From NCBI GenBank assembly GCA_016200545.1, contig JACQEO010000081.1, positions 1-44,969 of the forward strand: 44,969 nucleotides of DNA, given 5' to 3'. The DNA is from Deltaproteobacteria bacterium (lineage in GTDB: Bacteria > Desulfobacterota > Binatia > UTPRO1). Positions 34,577 to 44,969 of this stretch are shown piece by piece. Numbering within the stretch: position 1 is the first letter of the stretch; each line of letters begins with the position of its first letter. Both the position numbers and the translations under genes were made by a program. The notes under the pieces were generated by a model that ran no database searches, was not told where the DNA came from, and saw only the letters and a program-made list of their open reading frames with translations.

Positions 34577-35317
34577 ATGGAGCAGGATTTCTTCGCGGAA
34601 TACGCCGAGATCGAGGACACCCACTGGTGGTTCCGCGGCCGCCGCGCCATCTTCGAGCGCATCCTCGCCCGTCTGCCGGCGGTGCCGCGGCGGCGCATTC
34701 TCGACATCGGCTTCGGCACCGGCGCGATGCTCACCTTCCTCCGCGGCTACGGCGAGGTGGTCGGCATGGACCGCTCAGCCGAGGCGATCCGCTTCGCGCG
34801 CACGCGCTGTGATCGGCCGATGTTCATCGGTGACATCGTCGACGTGCCGCTGCGGACGGGGGCGGTCGATCTCGTGACCGCGTTCGACATCCTCGAACAC
34901 GTCGACGACGACGGCGCGGCGCTCGCCGAGCTGGCGCGGGTCTGCCGGCCCGGCGGCCACACGCTCCTCACGGTGCCGGCGTTCCAATTTCTCTGGGGCA
35001 ACCAAGACGTCATCAGTCACCATCGCCGGCGCTACACCAGCCGCGAGTTCGGCCGGCGCGTCGAGGCGGCGGGGTTCCGCGTCGCGACGCTCAGCTACTT
35101 CAACGCACTCCTTTTTCCGGTGGTCGCCGCGGTGCGTGTCGCGCGCCGGCTGCGTGGCGCGCCGCGCGGGCCGATCAAATCGGACTTCACGATGACGAAG
35201 CCGGGGCTGGTGAACGACGCGCTCACCGGCGTCTTCGCCGCCGAGGGCGCGCTCCTCACACGCTTCCGGCTGCCGGTCGGCGTCTCGGTCGTCTGCCTCG
35301 CCGAGCGTCGCGGATAG
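34577..35317 (+). CDS. Class I SAM-dependent methyltransferase
   Basis: This 246-residue methyltransferase opens with THWWFRGRRAIFERIL, typical of a subgroup found beside glycosyltransferases. Motif I ILDIGFGTG spans 41-49, VVGMDRSAEAI follows, then VDLVTAFDILEHVDDDGAAL (motif with acidic residues) and RPGGHTLLTVPAFQFLWG. The C-terminal part (SYFNALLFPVVAAVRVARRL) may contact the membrane. It lies seven bases before a DPM1-type glycosyltransferase on the same strand, so both likely modify a polyprenyl-linked glycan. Acceptor unknown. Confidence 0.88.
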   Translation: MEQDFFAEYAEIEDTHWWFRGRRAIFERILARLPAVPRRRILDIGFGTGAMLTFLRGYGEVVGMDRSAEAIRFARTRCDRPMFIGDIVDVPLRTGAVDLVTAFDILEHVDDDGAALAELARVCRPGGHTLLTVPAFQFLWGNQDVISHHRRRYTSREFGRRVEAAGFRVATLSYFNALLFPVVAAVRVARRLRGAPRGPIKSDFTMTKPGLVNDALTGVFAAEGALLTRFRLPVGVSVVCLAERRG

Positions 35318-35324
35318 GCGAACG

Positions 35325-36347
35325 ATGAGCGCGCCGCGGACGGTGCCGGAGCTCTCGGTCGTCGTGCCGGTCTACGACGAGGAGGAGGTCCTCCCCGAGT
35401 TTCACCGGCGCGCGCAGGCCGTGCTCGCGAGCTGCGCGCCGGAGCACGAGCTCATCTACGTCGACGACGGCTCGCGCGACGCGTCGCCGGCGATCCTGCT
35501 CGCCGCGGCCGCCGCCGATCCGCGCGTCCGGGTGCTGCGCTTCAGCCGCAACTTCGGCCACCAGGCGGCGGTGACCGCCGGCATCGAATACGCGCGCGGC
35601 GACGCCGTCGTCGTGATCGATGCCGATCTCCAGGATCCCCCCGAGGTGATTCCCGAGCTGATCGCGCAGTGGCGCGCCGGATTCGAAGTGGTGTCGGCGG
35701 TGCGCGCGGTGCGCGAGGGCGAGAGCGCGGTGCGCCTCGTGCTCATCAAGATCTTCTACCGGCTCCTGCATCGCATCTCGACGGTTGACCTCACGCCCGA
35801 CGTCGGCGACTTCCGCCTCCTCGATCGACGCGTCGCCGACGCGCTGAACCGACTCCCCGAGCGCAACCGCTACGTGCGCGGGCTGGTGCGCTGGCTCGGC
35901 TTCCGCCACGTCGAGGTGCCGTATCGGCGGGCCGGACGTTACGCGGGCGCGACGAAGTACCCGTACATCAAGCTCGTGCGCCTCGCGCTCGACGGCATCA
36001 CCTCGTTCTCGACGGTGCCGCTCACGCTGGTCACGTACCTCGGCTTCGCGGTCTCGGCGCTCAGCGTGCTGCTGGTCGCATATGCGCTCTACGGACGCTT
36101 CATCATCGGACGCACGCCCGAAGGATGGACGTCGGTGTTCGTCGCGGTCGCCTTCCTCTCCGGCATCCAGCTGGTCGCGATCGGCGTCCTCGGCGCCTAC
36201 GTCGGGCGCATCTTCGCGGAGGTGAAGGGGCGGCCGCTCTACGTGATCGCGTCCGATACCGCCGTCGCGGGCGCGGCCGCGGCACCGTCCGGGGCGGCGT
36301 TGTCGGGCGTCGCCGGTTCCGCGGCGCCCGCCGGCCGCAGCCGATAG
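35325..36347 (+). CDS. DPM1/ArnC-like family 2 glycosyltransferase
   Basis: This 340-residue GT2 has the nucleotide-sugar site VVVPVYDEEE (12-21), YVDDGSRD (45-52) and the metal-binding DADLQDPPE (99-107). The loop NRYVRGLVRWLGF takes the acceptor position. Two C-terminal membrane helices at about 227-258 and 263-292 classify it with polyprenyl-phosphate glycosyltransferases (GtrB/ArnC/DPM1 type), which make the lipid-linked sugars used by GT-C enzymes. This fits the large membrane proteins that follow. The Ala/Ser-rich tail after about 305 is not conserved and overlaps, antisense, the end of the next gene by 109 bases. Confidence 0.9.
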   Translation: MSAPRTVPELSVVVPVYDEEEVLPEFHRRAQAVLASCAPEHELIYVDDGSRDASPAILLAAAAADPRVRVLRFSRNFGHQAAVTAGIEYARGDAVVVIDADLQDPPEVIPELIAQWRAGFEVVSAVRAVREGESAVRLVLIKIFYRLLHRISTVDLTPDVGDFRLLDRRVADALNRLPERNRYVRGLVRWLGFRHVEVPYRRAGRYAGATKYPYIKLVRLALDGITSFSTVPLTLVTYLGFAVSALSVLLVAYALYGRFIIGRTPEGWTSVFVAVAFLSGIQLVAIGVLGAYVGRIFAEVKGRPLYVIASDTAVAGAAAAPSGAALSGVAGSAAPAGRSR

Positions 36348-38533
36348 ACGAGCGTGCGGTCGGAGACGAAGAGCGGCTCGTAGGCGGCGAGCGCGGGGAA
36401 GCGGTCCGGCGGCTCGTCGTGCAGCAGGACGTACGGCGGGCGCGCCGCGAACGCCGCCGGGAGCACGTCGAGGCCGCGCACCCGCCCGCCGACGTTCCAG
36501 ATACTGTTCGGGTCGTACTGCGGCGTCACGAGGTCGATCGAGATACCCGTTCCGAGCGCCGGCTCGATGGTCCCGATCGAGGTCGAGATCGTGAGGACGT
36601 GGGTGTCGTAGCGAACGCGGCCCGCCGCGACCTCGTCGAGGAGCACGCGCCCGACCGCGCGCCAATGGTCGTCGACGACCCAGCGGCGATCGGGATAGCC
36701 CGCGAAGTAGCCGCGCGCTGCGTTCGTGAGGTTGAACGCCCAGGTCTCGGCGACCGTGAGCTGCGCGGTGTCGAAGTCGAGCTCCTCGGGTACGTGGCGG
36801 AGCGGGTAGATCACGAGGACGAGGGCGAGCGCCAGCGCCGGGCCGCGCCCCCAGCGACGCGCCAGCATCGCGAACCAGACCCCCGCCGCGAGCGCCGCCC
36901 AGTACGGTGTCCAGTAGTAGACCATCTTCGTCGTCACCTCGGAGGCGAGTGAGCGGATGCTGAGTGGTCCGGCGAAGCGTCGCGGGTCGGCGAATCCGTG
37001 GTCGAGGAGCGCGACCCAGATTGCGAGCGCCGGCACCGCCGCCGCGGCGAACTTCCGCGGGTGACGCCACACGTCGTACGCGCCCGCCAGCAGACCCGCT
37101 CCGCCGAGCAGCAGCAGGATCCCATAGCCGAACCACTCGTCGCCGAAGAACTCGGCGCGACGTACGGCGTGCTCGAACAGGACGAAGAGCGGCAACGCGG
37201 CGATCGCGACGACGCGCGCGACCGGCCACGCGCGCGTACGGGCGCGCCTGGCGCGCCGGGCACGCGCCCATTCCGCGAGACGCCCCGCGACGACGGCGAG
37301 CGCGGCGCCGCCGACGACCGCGAGCGGCAAGAGGAAGGGGGAGACGCGCACACCGAGGCCGATCAGCACCTGGGGCAGCGCCAGGACCGAGGCGCCGGCG
37401 AGGGCGACCGCGGGCGCGAGCAGCGGCAGGCCGAGATCGAACCACGCGAGGACGACCGCTGCCGCCGCGACCTGCATGCCGCAGGCGCCGATCAAAGGGT
37501 TCACGGCGACCGCGACGCCGAAGGCGATGCCGGCGAGCGTCGTGCGGACACCGGAGCGGCGACGGGCGAGGAGCAGCGCGAGCCCGATCGCGACCAGCAC
37601 GAACGCGAGCGCGGTGCCGCGCCCGTCGAGTGTACGCCGCCAGATGAACGTCTCGAGGAAAAAGAGCGTCGCCATGCCGCCCGCGAGGCGGCCGGCGACC
37701 ACGCGCCCGAGGAGGTAGAGCACGGCGATTTGCGCCAGCGCGAGCGGCACCATGAGCGCGGTGATGGCGAGATTGCCCGAGACCCCCGCGACGAGACCGA
37801 CGAACGAGAAGAGCGCGTCGCATCCCGCGACCTGGCGCGACGGCGCCCACAGGCCGGCGGCATCGTTCCCGAACGGATCGTAGAAGTGGAAGGTGACGAT
37901 CTTCTGCACCGAGGCGACGTAGGGAAGGATGTCCATGAACGGCGAAACCGGCGAGGCGAGCTGCAAGAGGAGCATCGGCCCGAGCGACAACGCGACGGCG
38001 AGGGCCATGATCCAAAGACCGGCGCGGCTCCGCCGGCGCGTGCCGCGCGTCGCGGCGCGGTCGGGGGGCGCGGCTGGCGATCGCCGCGGGCGGCGACGGC
38101 GCGCGCCGGCGAGGGCGGCCACCACGACGATGACGAGGAGCGCGCGCAGCACCGTCGGGCGATAGAGGCCGATCGGCCCGAGCGTGAGGAGGCAGAGGTA
38201 CGTGCCCGCCCAGAGCAGCACGAGGGCGCCGGCCGCGGCCTCACCGAGCGAGAGATCGTCGTCCCGGCGCCGCAACCAGATCGCGACCGCGCTCACCGCC
38301 ACGAGCACGACCGCCCCGACGGTGAGCGCCGCCGGCACGGTCGCCGCCGCGGCTTCCCGGACGCCCTTCAATGCGGCGGTGACGTCGAGCGGATAGCGCG
38401 GATTCTGCAGACGATCGACGGCGAGCCACGAGACGATGGCGGCGAGGATCGCGATCCAGAGCGCCGTCCAGCGGCCGCCACGGGCTGCCCGCGGTGGCGC
38501 TGCGTGTAGCGTCGGACTCGGCGTGGAAATCAT
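36239..38533 (-). CDS. Large GT-C-like membrane protein, paralogue of the next gene
   Basis: This 764-residue protein has more than ten hydrophobic helices, then a C-terminal soluble domain (after about 580) with DRRWVVDDHWRAVGRVLLDE and YVLLHDEPPDRFPAL. The segment VSPFMDILPYVASVQKIVTF, then FYDPFGNDAAGLWAPSRQVAGC, lines up with the neighbour's VPPYMDILATPASAQRILTF and PFDNDPYGYWDAASQCPGTE, so the two are paralogues. It is probably a polyprenyl-sugar-dependent glycosyltransferase acting in the periplasm on an envelope glycan. The start at 38533 (MISTPSP) was chosen over an extension to 38734. Its 3' end is antisense to the DPM1-type gene's tail; its Ala-rich C-terminus may be the less certain end. 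Confidence 0.75.
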   Translation of the reverse strand: MISTPSPTLHAAPPRAARGGRWTALWIAILAAIVSWLAVDRLQNPRYPLDVTAALKGVREAAAATVPAALTVGAVVLVAVSAVAIWLRRRDDDLSLGEAAAGALVLLWAGTYLCLLTLGPIGLYRPTVLRALLVIVVVAALAGARRRRPRRSPAAPPDRAATRGTRRRSRAGLWIMALAVALSLGPMLLLQLASPVSPFMDILPYVASVQKIVTFHFYDPFGNDAAGLWAPSRQVAGCDALFSFVGLVAGVSGNLAITALMVPLALAQIAVLYLLGRVVAGRLAGGMATLFFLETFIWRRTLDGRGTALAFVLVAIGLALLLARRRSGVRTTLAGIAFGVAVAVNPLIGACGMQVAAAAVVLAWFDLGLPLLAPAVALAGASVLALPQVLIGLGVRVSPFLLPLAVVGGAALAVVAGRLAEWARARRARRARTRAWPVARVVAIAALPLFVLFEHAVRRAEFFGDEWFGYGILLLLGGAGLLAGAYDVWRHPRKFAAAAVPALAIWVALLDHGFADPRRFAGPLSIRSLASEVTTKMVYYWTPYWAALAAGVWFAMLARRWGRGPALALALVLVIYPLRHVPEELDFDTAQLTVAETWAFNLTNAARGYFAGYPDRRWVVDDHWRAVGRVLLDEVAAGRVRYDTHVLTISTSIGTIEPALGTGISIDLVTPQYDPNSIWNVGGRVRGLDVLPAAFAARPPYVLLHDEPPDRFPALAAYEPLFVSDRTLVYRLRPAGAAEPATPDNAAPDGAAAAPATAVSDAIT

Positions 38534-38579
38534 CGGGCGATCGTGCCTGTACGCGGCGCCGGCGGCCCGAGTCAACCGC

Positions 38580-40826
38580 GTGCCGGGCCGCGTTGCCGGT
38601 GCCGCCCCGAGGCTGCTATGCGCTCCTGCGGTGCGCCCTGCGCGGAGCGGAGCTCTCGGTGGTTGGAAGCGACGTTGGATCGTAGACGCGAGTGTCGTCC
38701 TCGCGATCGCCGTCGCGTCGTTCGCGGCTCTCAAGTGCGAGCGTCACGACTACGTCTTCGCGCTGCAGTTCTCGCCCGAGTACCGGGAGATCCTGCCGCA
38801 GACGGCGTGGGCGGCATTGCGGGTGTGGCTGTTCTGGGGATTTGCCACCCTGGTGCTCGCCCGCCTGCTGCTGCGCGTGGAACCGGCACTCGGTCTCCTC
38901 GATGCGATGATCGGCGGCATGATCGGCGTCTGGATCTTCGCGTATCTCGCCGCCAACCTCCTCGGTCCGATCGGGCTTTTTCGCGAATGGTTGGTCGGGG
39001 GCTTCTTGGTGCTCGGAGTGTGGGTCTGGCGTGTCCCGCTGGCCGCGGATCACCCGCCGCCTCCCGGGCTCAAGCTCGCGCTGCTCGCGTTCGCACTCCT
39101 CGCGCCCGGGCTGCTCATCCTCCAGCTCGGCACCATCGTGCCGCCCTACATGGACATCCTCGCGACGCCGGCATCGGCGCAGCGGATCCTCACCTTCGGT
39201 CGCTACCTGCCTTTCGACAACGACCCGTACGGCTATTGGGACGCGGCCTCGCAGTGCCCGGGGACCGAGCTGCTCTATGCCTTCCTCGGCCTCGGCAGCG
39301 GTACCTCGCTGGCGGTCTTGGCGGAGTCGGCGGCGATCCTGCCGATGGCGGCGCTCTTCATTGTCGCTACCTACCGGCTCGGCAGGTCGATCGGCGGCGA
39401 CGTCATGGGCGGCATGAGCGCGCTTCTCCTGTTCGCGACGGTCTTCCTCCGCGTGCTGCCGTACATGCACGGCCGCGAGGTCACGTTCCCGCTCGTCGCC
39501 GTCGGGCTCGCCTTCCTCCTCGACCCGCGACGCGATCGCATCCGGCTCGCGCTCGGCGCGCTCGCGCTCGGCACCGCGATCGCCGCGCACGCGATCATCG
39601 GCGCCTTCGGCATGGTCACCGCGGCCTTGAGCGTGCTCTTCTGGCTCCTCGCCGGCGACGTCGCGGGGGCGTTCGGCGGCGTCGCGCTCTTGGCCGGCGC
39701 GTCGCTGGTAGCGGTGCCGACGCTCGCGATCGGCCTGCGCATGCCGCTCGCGTATCCCGCGCTTCCCGCGGCGCAGCTCCTCGGCGTCGGCGTGATCGTG
39801 CTCGCGGCGCGCAGCATGCACGGGCGGCCGCTGCGCGACCGCGGGCTGGCACGCTGGCTGGGATGGGCGCTGGCGCTGGTCGCGATCTACGTTCTCGTCG
39901 AGCATCCGGCGAAGCTCGGGGTGCTGAACGACCACTGGAACCGCTTCCCCTTGCTCTCGATCGGCGCCATCGGCGGGCTGCTGATCATGCTGTGGCTCGA
40001 CGTGCGGCGCTCCGCGCGCGTGCAGCTCGCGCCTGTCGTCCTCGCGTTCCTCTTCGGCGTCGCGCTCGACTACGTGTCGCGCGAGTGGTGGACGACGTTC
40101 ACGGAGCCGAAGGTGCAGACCGCGATCGAGGACTTCTACCACAAGGTCGACTACTGGAACCCGTACGTGCTGATCTTCCCGACGGCGTGTCTCTTCGCCT
40201 GGCTCTATCGCAGCGTCTCCCCGCGCCTCGCCGTGTTCGGACTCGTCGCGCTCCTCTTTTATCCCTGGAAGGACGTGAGCCAGCATCCCGATCCCAACTA
40301 CCATCAGCACTCGATCGCGGAGGCGTACGCGTTCGAGCTGCAGCTCGCGAAAGGCGGCTACTGGGGCGCGACCGGCCACCGCCGTTGGGCGCAGAGCGCG
40401 GCCGAGCTCGAACTCGTCGACGTGTTGCGTGCCGAGATCGCCGCGGGGCGGATCACGCTCGCGACCCACATCGTGCACCTCGCGCCCGACATCCTCCTCT
40501 ACCAGGACAACGTCCTCTTCTCCGTCTACACCGGCATCAACGACGACGGCTACCTCGCGAACTACGAGTTCGACCGCAGCATTGCCGGCGGTCGACTGCA
40601 TCCGATCGCCCAGCTCGATGCCGCGCTCGCGAAGCGCCCACCGTACATCGTTCTCCACGAATCCACGTCCAACGGGCGCAAGCTCTACGACGTCATGCCG
40701 CGGTTGCCGTCCGAGGTGCTGCAGGACTACGAGGAGATCTTCAACCGCGACGGCGTCCGCCTGCTGCGAGATCGCGCACTCGCTCCGCAGGCGCGCGAAT
40801 CCACTTCGCGCGCCGAGATGGAGTAG
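38580..40826 (+). CDS. Large GT-C-like membrane protein, divergent paralogue
   Basis: This 748-residue protein (from GTG 38580; a GTG at 38631 is also possible, and an ATG at 38436 would overlap the divergent gene) has a first helix WIVDASVVLAIAVASFAAL, then VVPPYMDI-type and DPYGYWDAASQCPGTELLYAF segments. About ten helices follow, then a soluble tail with HRRWAQSAAELELVDVL and YIVLHESTSNG. It is homologous in layout and in several motifs to the minus-strand gene at 36239-38533. No canonical GT-C motif is certain, so the glycosyltransferase role is inferred from architecture and the adjacent DPM1-type enzyme. It ends 11 bases from the convergent lipoprotein gene. Confidence 0.75.
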   Translation: MPGRVAGAAPRLLCAPAVRPARSGALGGWKRRWIVDASVVLAIAVASFAALKCERHDYVFALQFSPEYREILPQTAWAALRVWLFWGFATLVLARLLLRVEPALGLLDAMIGGMIGVWIFAYLAANLLGPIGLFREWLVGGFLVLGVWVWRVPLAADHPPPPGLKLALLAFALLAPGLLILQLGTIVPPYMDILATPASAQRILTFGRYLPFDNDPYGYWDAASQCPGTELLYAFLGLGSGTSLAVLAESAAILPMAALFIVATYRLGRSIGGDVMGGMSALLLFATVFLRVLPYMHGREVTFPLVAVGLAFLLDPRRDRIRLALGALALGTAIAAHAIIGAFGMVTAALSVLFWLLAGDVAGAFGGVALLAGASLVAVPTLAIGLRMPLAYPALPAAQLLGVGVIVLAARSMHGRPLRDRGLARWLGWALALVAIYVLVEHPAKLGVLNDHWNRFPLLSIGAIGGLLIMLWLDVRRSARVQLAPVVLAFLFGVALDYVSREWWTTFTEPKVQTAIEDFYHKVDYWNPYVLIFPTACLFAWLYRSVSPRLAVFGLVALLFYPWKDVSQHPDPNYHQHSIAEAYAFELQLAKGGYWGATGHRRWAQSAAELELVDVLRAEIAAGRITLATHIVHLAPDILLYQDNVLFSVYTGINDDGYLANYEFDRSIAGGRLHPIAQLDAALAKRPPYIVLHESTSNGRKLYDVMPRLPSEVLQDYEEIFNRDGVRLLRDRALAPQARESTSRAEME

Positions 40827-40837
40827 GCGCGCGCGCG

Positions 40838-41458
40838 TCAGCGGACGAGTGCGGCGATCGCCTTGCGGGCGTGGTTGGCGACGTCCTTCAGTCCGTTCAG
40901 GTAGTAGTTGTGGATGCCGAAACCGCCGGCGTTGCCCGTCAGTTGATCGAGAAGGACGATCTCGCCGCTGCGACGGTCGAAGACGACGTAGTGCGCGACG
41001 ACGCCGCTCGGCTTCGAGAGCTGCTCGGCGACGATGAGCAGCGCGTGACCCGACTGCTTCTTGTCGACCCAGGGGGTGATCTCCTGGTGGACGACGGAGT
41101 CGGTGAGCGCCCACTTCGCGGGATCGGGCGGCGTCGTCACGAAGGCGCGCTCGCTCACCTTATTGTTGAGCTTGTCGCTGACGGCGAGATCCGAGGTGAC
41201 CGGCATCGGGAACTGGCCCTGGATGTCCTCGAGGGCGCGCTGGTTCCAGCTCTGGATCTTGCCGTGGGCGACGTCGGCGAACTGGAAGTACTGGTCGTAG
41301 AAGACCGTGCGGCTGAAGTCGACGCCGACGTACGTCAGCGTCTCGCCATGCGTGAGAATGCCCTCGCGGCTGATCATCGCCTTCGGCTTGGCGCGGAGCG
41401 CGCACCCCGCCACCGCCACCACGAGCGCCAGTGTCACCATCGTTCGCGTTGCTCGCAT
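40838..41458 (-). CDS. Lipoprotein of unknown function
   Basis: This 206-residue protein has a lipobox VAGC with C19 after a short hydrophobic stretch (MVTLALVVAVAG). The mature part begins ALRAKPKAMISREGILTHGE and holds KIQSWNQRALEDIQGQFPMP, SERAFVTTPPDPAKWALTD and GHALLIVAEQLSKPSG, with no motif I recognise. GGAGG lies six bases before the ATG at 41458. It is 11 bases downstream of the WPFY-repeat gene on the same strand, so the two are probably co-expressed and may function together at the envelope. It is not related to the MCE lipoprotein elsewhere in the window. Confidence 0.75.
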   Translation of the reverse strand: MRATRTMVTLALVVAVAGCALRAKPKAMISREGILTHGETLTYVGVDFSRTVFYDQYFQFADVAHGKIQSWNQRALEDIQGQFPMPVTSDLAVSDKLNNKVSERAFVTTPPDPAKWALTDSVVHQEITPWVDKKQSGHALLIVAEQLSKPSGVVAHYVVFDRRSGEIVLLDQLTGNAGGFGIHNYYLNGLKDVANHARKAIAALVR

Positions 41459-41469
41459 GTCCGCCTCCT

Positions 41470-42759
41470 CTATTGAGCGTCGATTGATTGGTCGCCGCTG
41501 CCGCCGGCGGAATCGTCCGCCGCGTCCCAGCGCCAGGGGTATGTCGTCGTGCCGTGCTCGCGCGTCACCGCGCCCCAGGCGAGGCTGATGCGAGGCGCGT
41601 CGACCGGGCCGTCCCACGCGTAGACGCGCCAGAGCGGCGCGTACATCTCGCGGACGGCGGTTTCGTGCGGCAGCATGGCGTCGAGTAACGCCGGCGCGCC
41701 GCCGCGGTCCCACGTCGCGTCGCCCTCGTCGACGACGGCGGGGAAGAGCGCGCGTACGTGTGCCGTCGTGCCGGTCGCGAGGTCGGTTTCGCGCTCGTCG
41801 TGGAAGAGGACGAGAAGCCCGTCGGTGCGTCGGTAGCTGCGCGTGTCGTTCTGGTGCATTTCGTAGAAGGGCAGCAGGCGCACGCTGAGCGGCGCGCCCG
41901 TCGTCCGGCGCTGATACTCCCAGAGCGGCCACGGGAAGCCGAAGCTCTCCACCTCCGCGGCGCGATCGAGCGTGTGCACGTAGAGGATCGTCCCGTACGC
42001 GGTGCTCGTGCGATGCGGGCCGTCGACCGTCGAGTAGAACGGGAAGGAGACGACGCGACGCTCGGTCTCGCCGCCGCGCTGGTAGGCGTCCCAGACGTAG
42101 AACGGCCACAGGACGAATCCGCCCTGGTAGGTGTCGTCGATCGCCGTTCGGCCGTACAGCGGCCAGACGTCGTAGCCGCTGCCGCCGGGGCCACCGACCC
42201 GGCTGTAGAATGGATAGAACCAGTAGCGGCGGTCGTAGCGCGGCCGCTCGAGGCGGAGGTACCCGGGGAAGAGAATCATCTGCACGCGCTCGTAGCCGGC
42301 GAGGTTCTCGACGTCGGCGTAGAGCGGCACCAGCGAGAGGCGTGTGCCGCGCTCGCCGTCCCAGTCGTAGAAGTAAAAGGGCAGGGCGCGGAGGTGCTGG
42401 CCGGTGAGCGTCCGGCCGTCGCTGGTCGTGCTCGTGCGGTAGGTGATGAGGCCGCCGAGGGCGCGCGTCGTCTGCTCCTCCGGCCCCCACTGCGAGGTCA
42501 TGAGCGGGTAGAGAACGCGCACCTCGTCGTCGTGCCCGGTGCGCGCCTGGCGGATCGAGAAGAACGGCCGCACCGCGATCCGGCGATACTGCGCGTCACG
42601 CTCGTACTCGATCAGCGGGCCGAGGATCTTGAGACTCTGCGCGCCGGTCGTAGCGTCCGACGTGTAGTCGAAGAGCGGCCAGAGCTTGAGCTCGCGCGCC
42701 TGCCCCGGCCGCGCGCCGAGCACGAGGGCGCAGACGACGGTCGCGAGGACGAGGCGCAT
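41470..42759 (-). CDS. WPFY-repeat exported protein, possible outer-membrane barrel
   Basis: This 429-residue protein has a signal peptide (MRLVLATVVCALVLGARPGQA). The mature part is built of about twelve repeats of 25-40 residues. Each is centred on an aromatic-proline core such as KLWPLFDY, VLYPLMTS, ALPFYFYDWD, SLVPLYADV, WFYPFYSRV, DVWPLYGR, VLWPFYVWD, SFPFYST, WPLWEYQ and LLPFYEM, alternating with charged turns. This spacing suits a beta-barrel or beta-sheet stack in the outer membrane. The start at 42759 (MRLVLATV) is preferred over 42828. It is divergent from acs and 11 bases upstream of a lipoprotein gene. I know of no assigned function; related WPFY-type proteins occur in uncultured deltaproteobacterial-like genomes. 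Confidence 0.7.
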   Translation of the reverse strand: MRLVLATVVCALVLGARPGQARELKLWPLFDYTSDATTGAQSLKILGPLIEYERDAQYRRIAVRPFFSIRQARTGHDDEVRVLYPLMTSQWGPEEQTTRALGGLITYRTSTTSDGRTLTGQHLRALPFYFYDWDGERGTRLSLVPLYADVENLAGYERVQMILFPGYLRLERPRYDRRYWFYPFYSRVGGPGGSGYDVWPLYGRTAIDDTYQGGFVLWPFYVWDAYQRGGETERRVVSFPFYSTVDGPHRTSTAYGTILYVHTLDRAAEVESFGFPWPLWEYQRRTTGAPLSVRLLPFYEMHQNDTRSYRRTDGLLVLFHDERETDLATGTTAHVRALFPAVVDEGDATWDRGGAPALLDAMLPHETAVREMYAPLWRVYAWDGPVDAPRISLAWGAVTREHGTTTYPWRWDAADDSAGGSGDQSIDAQ

Positions 42760-42948
42760 GCGCGCGCCGACCCTTTCGCTCCGGGAGCTCAACGGGACGG
42801 CCATAACAAGCGGTCCGCACCGCCGCAATCGAGGGTTGACATCGGTGCCTCGCTCCGGCGAACTGCGAGCGGCGGCGACGCTCGTCAGCGCAGCGCGGGG
42901 TATGCCGTCGCCGCGCGATCGCGCGAGCCCGAGCCGGAGGACCCCAAG

Positions 42949-44898
<1,950 letters not shown>

Positions 44899-44930
44899 TC
44901 GTCCGTCGTGGCGGGGCGGGCGGAGGGGCG

Positions 44931-44969
44931 CCCGCCGGGGCCGGAAGAGAAGTCTACGTCCCCGGCGGG
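44931..44969 (+). repeat. Conserved-loop palindrome, copy 3 (cut by the window end)
   Basis: Arms CCCGCCGGGGCCG (44931-44943) and CGTCCCCGGCGGG (44957-44969) pair with one mismatch around the 13-base loop GAAGAGAAGTCTA, identical to copy 1. The arms probably extend beyond the window. It lies within about 32 bases of the acs stop codon, and the loop reads in the direction of acs. Confidence 0.88.

Noticed and set aside
36998..38509. Plus-strand open frame of 503 codons
   Set aside because: Highly charged Glu/Arg/Asp translation without motifs, antisense to a polytopic membrane protein.
38616..41114. Minus-strand open frame of 832 codons
   Set aside because: Charged, repetitive translation antisense to the second large membrane protein; only its last part overlaps a real lipoprotein gene, in another frame.

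Overview
The window is GC-rich, densely coded bacterial DNA with strong GC3 bias, carrying Gram-negative envelope genes (an Mla/MCE-type lipid transporter, a PlsB-like acyltransferase, outer-membrane-like and lipid-anchored proteins, a PilT-type ATPase). Large secreted cysteine-rich proteins, a WPFY-type repeat protein, a STAS-MlaE fusion and a bufferin-like peptide suggest an uncultivated deltaproteobacterium-like lineage (Desulfobacterota, Myxococcota or Binatota-like). The lineage is an inference; no rRNA, tRNA, CRISPR array or complete insertion sequence was found.

Layout. 0.1-5 kb: a Uma2-family nuclease-like protein and a 1395-residue secreted beta-helix protein. 5.2-7.1 kb: a ParD-like/zeta toxin-antitoxin pair, with a probable CTG start for the toxin, divergent from a TetR regulator. 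7.1-12 kb: an exported type-B carboxylesterase, a small possibly frameshifted gene, an orphan bufferin-like Cys-rich peptide and an 801-residue Cys-rich secreted protein. 12.3-18.6 kb: a PlsB-like acyltransferase convergent with an MFS transporter, then PilT, a GNAT acetyltransferase and RNase HI. 18.8-21.5 kb: a membrane glycosyltransferase-like protein, a Phd/VapC-type pair and a second TA locus whose MazF-like toxin has lost its N-terminus. 21.5-28.6 kb: an acyl-CoA dehydrogenase, an unknown exported protein, an S1-domain protein and an mlaE-mlaF-mlaD-pqiC operon in which every junction is a 4-base overlap.

28.7-34.5 kb: an acetyl-CoA hydrolase/CoA-transferase, then an accessory island of about 3 kb with less GC-biased codon use, small unknown genes (SLATT-like, HEPN-like, membrane proteins, one probably broken) and diverged copies of a short repeat. 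An SDR dehydrogenase and a frameshifted membrane-protein gene follow. 34.6-42.8 kb: an envelope polysaccharide/lipid cluster with a methyltransferase, a DPM1-type glycosyltransferase, two divergently oriented paralogous large membrane proteins, a lipoprotein and a WPFY-repeat protein. 42.9-44.9 kb: acetyl-CoA synthetase.

The most unusual signal is a family of three long palindromes. All share the loop GAAGAGAAGTCTA (one copy lacks a base). Each sits just downstream of a stop codon (plsB-like, MFS, acs), and in all three the loop reads in the direction of the upstream gene. The arms differ in sequence between copies while remaining base-paired, which points to a function in the transcript.
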